A stretch of DNA of 64,000 bases from JAMXLO01 sp963719805 (lineage in GTDB: Bacteria; Pseudomonadota; Alphaproteobacteria; Acetobacterales; Acetobacteraceae). A program made the translations under genes and the position numbers. Position 1 is the first letter of the stretch. Each line of letters starts with the position of its first letter. This document shows, in pieces, positions 61,873 through 64,000 of this stretch. The notes below the pieces were generated by a model. It was not told the origin of the DNA and did not search any database. It saw nothing but the letters and a program-made list of their open reading frames with translations. The stretch is taken from NCBI GenBank assembly GCA_963719805.1, contig CAVRDF010000007.1, forward strand, positions 372,001-436,000, read 5' to 3'.

Positions 61873-62522
61873 ACATCGTTTTGCTCCAAAACTCAGCACG
61901 CTCCAACGAACATGGTCCGACAGCGACCGCGCTGACGGCATAATCAAGGCGGGCTAGGCCATAACGGCTGCAGACCGAAACGGCGGAGCAACTTATTGTT
62001 GTATATCAAGTCCCGGGCTTGTCGAGCCCTGTTGGGCGGTCTCCCTAAGCCTCTATCGGGAACCGCCGCCGAAGCCGCCCTGGAGCCCCGATCCAGGGCG
62101 GTGCCGGCCTAGTCAATCTTGCCGTTGTGCACGCAAGCATAGGAGCCACCGCTCCGCGAAACCACGGTGCAATTTCGAGCGCCGTAGTGACAACGGCGGG
62201 GCACGGTTTTGCGTGGCGGCTTCTGCTCCGCTCTCCGTCTAGGGCCGCCTCTTCGACGTCGAACCCGCCCCGGATCCCAGTCCAGGGCGGGTCCCGACCG
62301 CGACACCCCCCGCAGTCAGTTTGTGACCGTACGAGAAGTCAGTGAGTCAGAGGGGCGTAAGATGGTGGTTGAGGGATTCTACGTCGCCCTCAGTCATCAA
62401 CCTCGATAACGCCCTCTATCGGCTAGCCAGTCCATGATTGCTCGCCACCTTTCGGACGGCGCAGGCTGGGCTGCCGGGGCGACCCGCCGGGACCCACTAA
62501 CGACTTATGCTTCCCGTAAGTT
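61873..62522. other. non-coding stretch with GC-rich inverted repeats
   Basis: No supported gene. It contains the perfect 9-bp-arm hairpin at 62075-62101 and a second imperfect one near 62263-62291 with similar CCGCCC/GGGCGG arms, about 420 bp before the serine recombinase gene. Confidence 0.4.
62075..62101. repeat. inverted repeat CCGCCCTGG / CCAGGGCGG
   Basis: Perfect 9-bp arms around a 9-nt loop. No T-run follows, so it is not a classic terminator. A related CCGCCCC...GGGCGGG pair lies about 190 bp further right. Confidence 0.7.
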
Positions 62523-63092
62523 ATGACCGGAACACACCTCCCAAATCGCCTTATCGGCCATACCCGCGTCAGCACCTATGGGCAGACGCTTGACGCCCAG
62601 CTTGAGCAGTTGCGCAAGGCCGCATGCAGTAAGATTTTCCGCGAGAAGGCGACGGGTGCGCGGGCGGACCGGCGGGAATTGCTGCGGCTCCTGAAAGCCG
62701 TCAGCCCCGGTGATGTGGTGACAGTAACGCGCATTGACCGCCTCGCCCGCTCGACATGCGACCTATTCGCCATCGTCAAGCAGATCGTGGATGCTAAGGC
62801 ACAATTTCGTTCACTGGCTGAACCATGGGCCGACACTGGCACCAACACTGGGCGGTTGATGCTCGCCATTCTCGGAGGACTGGCAGACGTGGAGCGTGAT
62901 CTTATCCGCACCCGCACTGCCGAAGGCCGCAGCCGGGCAAAGGCGCGCGGGCAGCATATGGGCCGTCCAGCGAGACTTACATCGCAGCAGCAGAAGGAAG
63001 CACGGCAGCGGCGAGCGGAAGGGGCGACGCTCAAGGAGCTGGCAAAAAGCTACAACGTCGGAAAATCGACGATTTCCCGGCTAACGCCATGA
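62523..63092 (+). CDS. small serine recombinase (resolvase/invertase family)
   Basis: 189 residues: IGHTRVSTYGQTLDAQLEQL with the catalytic Ser in RVS, DVVTVTRIDRLARSTCDLF, LMLAILGGLADVERDLIRTR, and a C-terminal helix-turn-helix (ATLKELAKSYNVGKSTISRL). Complete for the Tn3-resolvase type. It catalyses site-specific recombination between res/dif-like sites. No Tn3 transposase is nearby; it may be the relic of a transposon or genomic island. Confidence 0.93.
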   Translation: MTGTHLPNRLIGHTRVSTYGQTLDAQLEQLRKAACSKIFREKATGARADRRELLRLLKAVSPGDVVTVTRIDRLARSTCDLFAIVKQIVDAKAQFRSLAEPWADTGTNTGRLMLAILGGLADVERDLIRTRTAEGRSRAKARGQHMGRPARLTSQQQKEARQRRAEGATLKELAKSYNVGKSTISRLTP

Positions 63093-63193
63093 ACTCCCTG
63101 GCCGGTGTACTGCCAACGCAAAATCAGTGCTGTGCTTGCGGCACGCGGAGTGAAGCTCTTCTGCTCAGATCGGCAGCGGCCTCTATGTGTTTG

Positions 63194-64000
63194 TTAACGG
63201 TCAGCTTCCACCGGCAATGCAACCCAGCGTGGGCCTGCGCTCCCTCGTATCAATACGGCGATGAGCGATTTGTGCTGACCGGTGACGTCTTGCAGCGCCG
63301 CTTGCACGTCTGATGGCTGGTGCACCTGATGATCACCGATCTTTTCAATAACGTCGCCGACGCTAATTTGCCGCTGCTCCGCAGCGCTGGGCCGATCCAC
63401 CGCGGTGATCATGACGCCCGCTTCATTGGGTTGAAGACCGTATTTGGCACGTGCCTCCAGGGTAATCGGCGCGAAGGTCATGCCCGGCTTCGACGGTGTG
63501 ACGAACGGTATGCTTTCCGCCGGCGCGTGCCCAAGCACGCTCATCGCCTGCTTTTCGTTGACGATTTTCTGCGTCACAGTGACGGCAACCGACCTCTCCG
63601 TGTCGTCGCGCAACAGGTGGACGTCGATTGACGTGCCGTCGGGTGTCATGGCGACCAGCCGTGCAACTGCCGGCAGATCGGAGGCATCCTGATCGTTGAC
63701 ACGAAGTAGGATGTCGCCAACCAAGATTTTGCCGGCGGCCGTACTTTTCGGATCGACCTCGGTGACGAGAGCACCACGCGCGGCCTTCAGACCGAACGCC
63801 TCGGCGAGTTCATCGGTGATCCGTTGTCCGCGCACGCCGATGAAGCCGGCACTCACCTGACCTGACTTGAGAAACTGGTCCATGACGAACTTGGCATCGT
63901 TGATCGGCATTGAAAAGCCGAGACCGACCGAGCCGGTGTTGCCCGGCGAACTCATGAGACCGGTGTTAACGGCGATGACCTCGTCCTTCATGTTGAACAT
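63194..64000 (-). CDS. Deg/HtrA periplasmic serine protease, C-terminal part (partial)
   Basis: Runs off the right edge. The visible part starts just after where the catalytic GNSGG motif would be (FNMKDEVIAVNTGLMSSPGN, GSVGLGFSMPINDAKFV). The first PDZ domain follows (GFIGVRGQRITDELAEAFGL, GALVTEVDPKSTAAG) and then the second PDZ (ARAKYGLQPNEAGVMITAVD). The catalytic domain is outside the window. Envelope quality-control protease. Confidence 0.9.
   Translation of the reverse strand: MFNMKDEVIAVNTGLMSSPGNTGSVGLGFSMPINDAKFVMDQFLKSGQVSAGFIGVRGQRITDELAEAFGLKAARGALVTEVDPKSTAAGKILVGDILLRVNDQDASDLPAVARLVAMTPDGTSIDVHLLRDDTERSVAVTVTQKIVNEKQAMSVLGHAPAESIPFVTPSKPGMTFAPITLEARAKYGLQPNEAGVMITAVDRPSAAEQRQISVGDVIEKIGDHQVHQPSDVQAALQDVTGQHKSLIAVLIRGSAGPRWVALPVEADR

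Noticed and set aside
1..64000. CRISPR arrays or a cas/defence operon
   Set aside because: No regularly spaced repeats and no recognisable cas, restriction-modification, Abi or other known defence proteins were seen on either strand.

Overview
The window is high-GC DNA from an alphaproteobacterium, most likely Acetobacteraceae. This is inferred from the XrtA/PEP-CTERM polysaccharide locus, an NDUFA12-type complex I subunit, CIRCE-controlled groESL and many short proteins of a style I associate with that family. No rRNA is present, so the placement is inference.

Region 1 (1-16.3 kb) is an XrtA (exosortase A)-associated exopolysaccharide locus. Reading leftward are a Wza-type export lipoprotein, a chain-length determinant (frameshifted) and the start of a tyrosine autokinase, with tRNA-Val(CAC) just upstream. 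Reading rightward are the TIGR03013-type sugar transferase, PrsK, PrsR, PrsT, an O-glycosylation ligase, a family-4 glycosyltransferase (frameshifted and fused to a foreign C-terminus), a sulfotransferase and a flippase. PrsR is a sigma54 activator, and the 430-bp divergent region carries one sigma54-like -24/-12 site facing each way.

Region 2 (16.3-30.6 kb) is a catabolic cluster that appears to be under one LacI-type repressor: LacI, a Rieske protein and two amidohydrolases on the minus strand, a divergent sugar-binding protein, then a full carbohydrate ABC transporter (second binding protein, two permeases, ATPase) and a GMC oxidoreductase. Four near-identical palindromes of the TGTAA-N-CG-N-TTACA type sit at the four transcription starts. 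A few unrelated small genes (DUF4142, tiny membrane proteins) lie inside. A DUF6295 protein and a dienelactone hydrolase follow.

Region 3 (30.8-34.2 kb) is housekeeping: glpX, recJ (frameshifted) and tRNA-Glu(TTC).

Region 4 (34.2-63.1 kb), starting right after tRNA-Glu, is accessory DNA full of short genes and wreckage: IS6-family fragments (one copy apparently split by an inversion), an IS110 remnant, a small serine recombinase, and pseudogenes of MmgE/PrpD, a methyltransferase, DUF2147 and DUF2934 proteins. Core genes are stranded in it: NDUFA12, groESL with its CIRCE operator, a DUF1003 protein and a fatty-acid-hydroxylase-like protein.

Region 5 (63.2-64 kb) is the C-terminal part of a Deg/HtrA protease that runs off the right edge.

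Several conserved genes carry single-base +1 frameshifts. Three of these occur at the same heptamer, GTACCTG, where GTACTG would restore the frame. Sequencing or assembly error should be ruled out before these genes are called dead.
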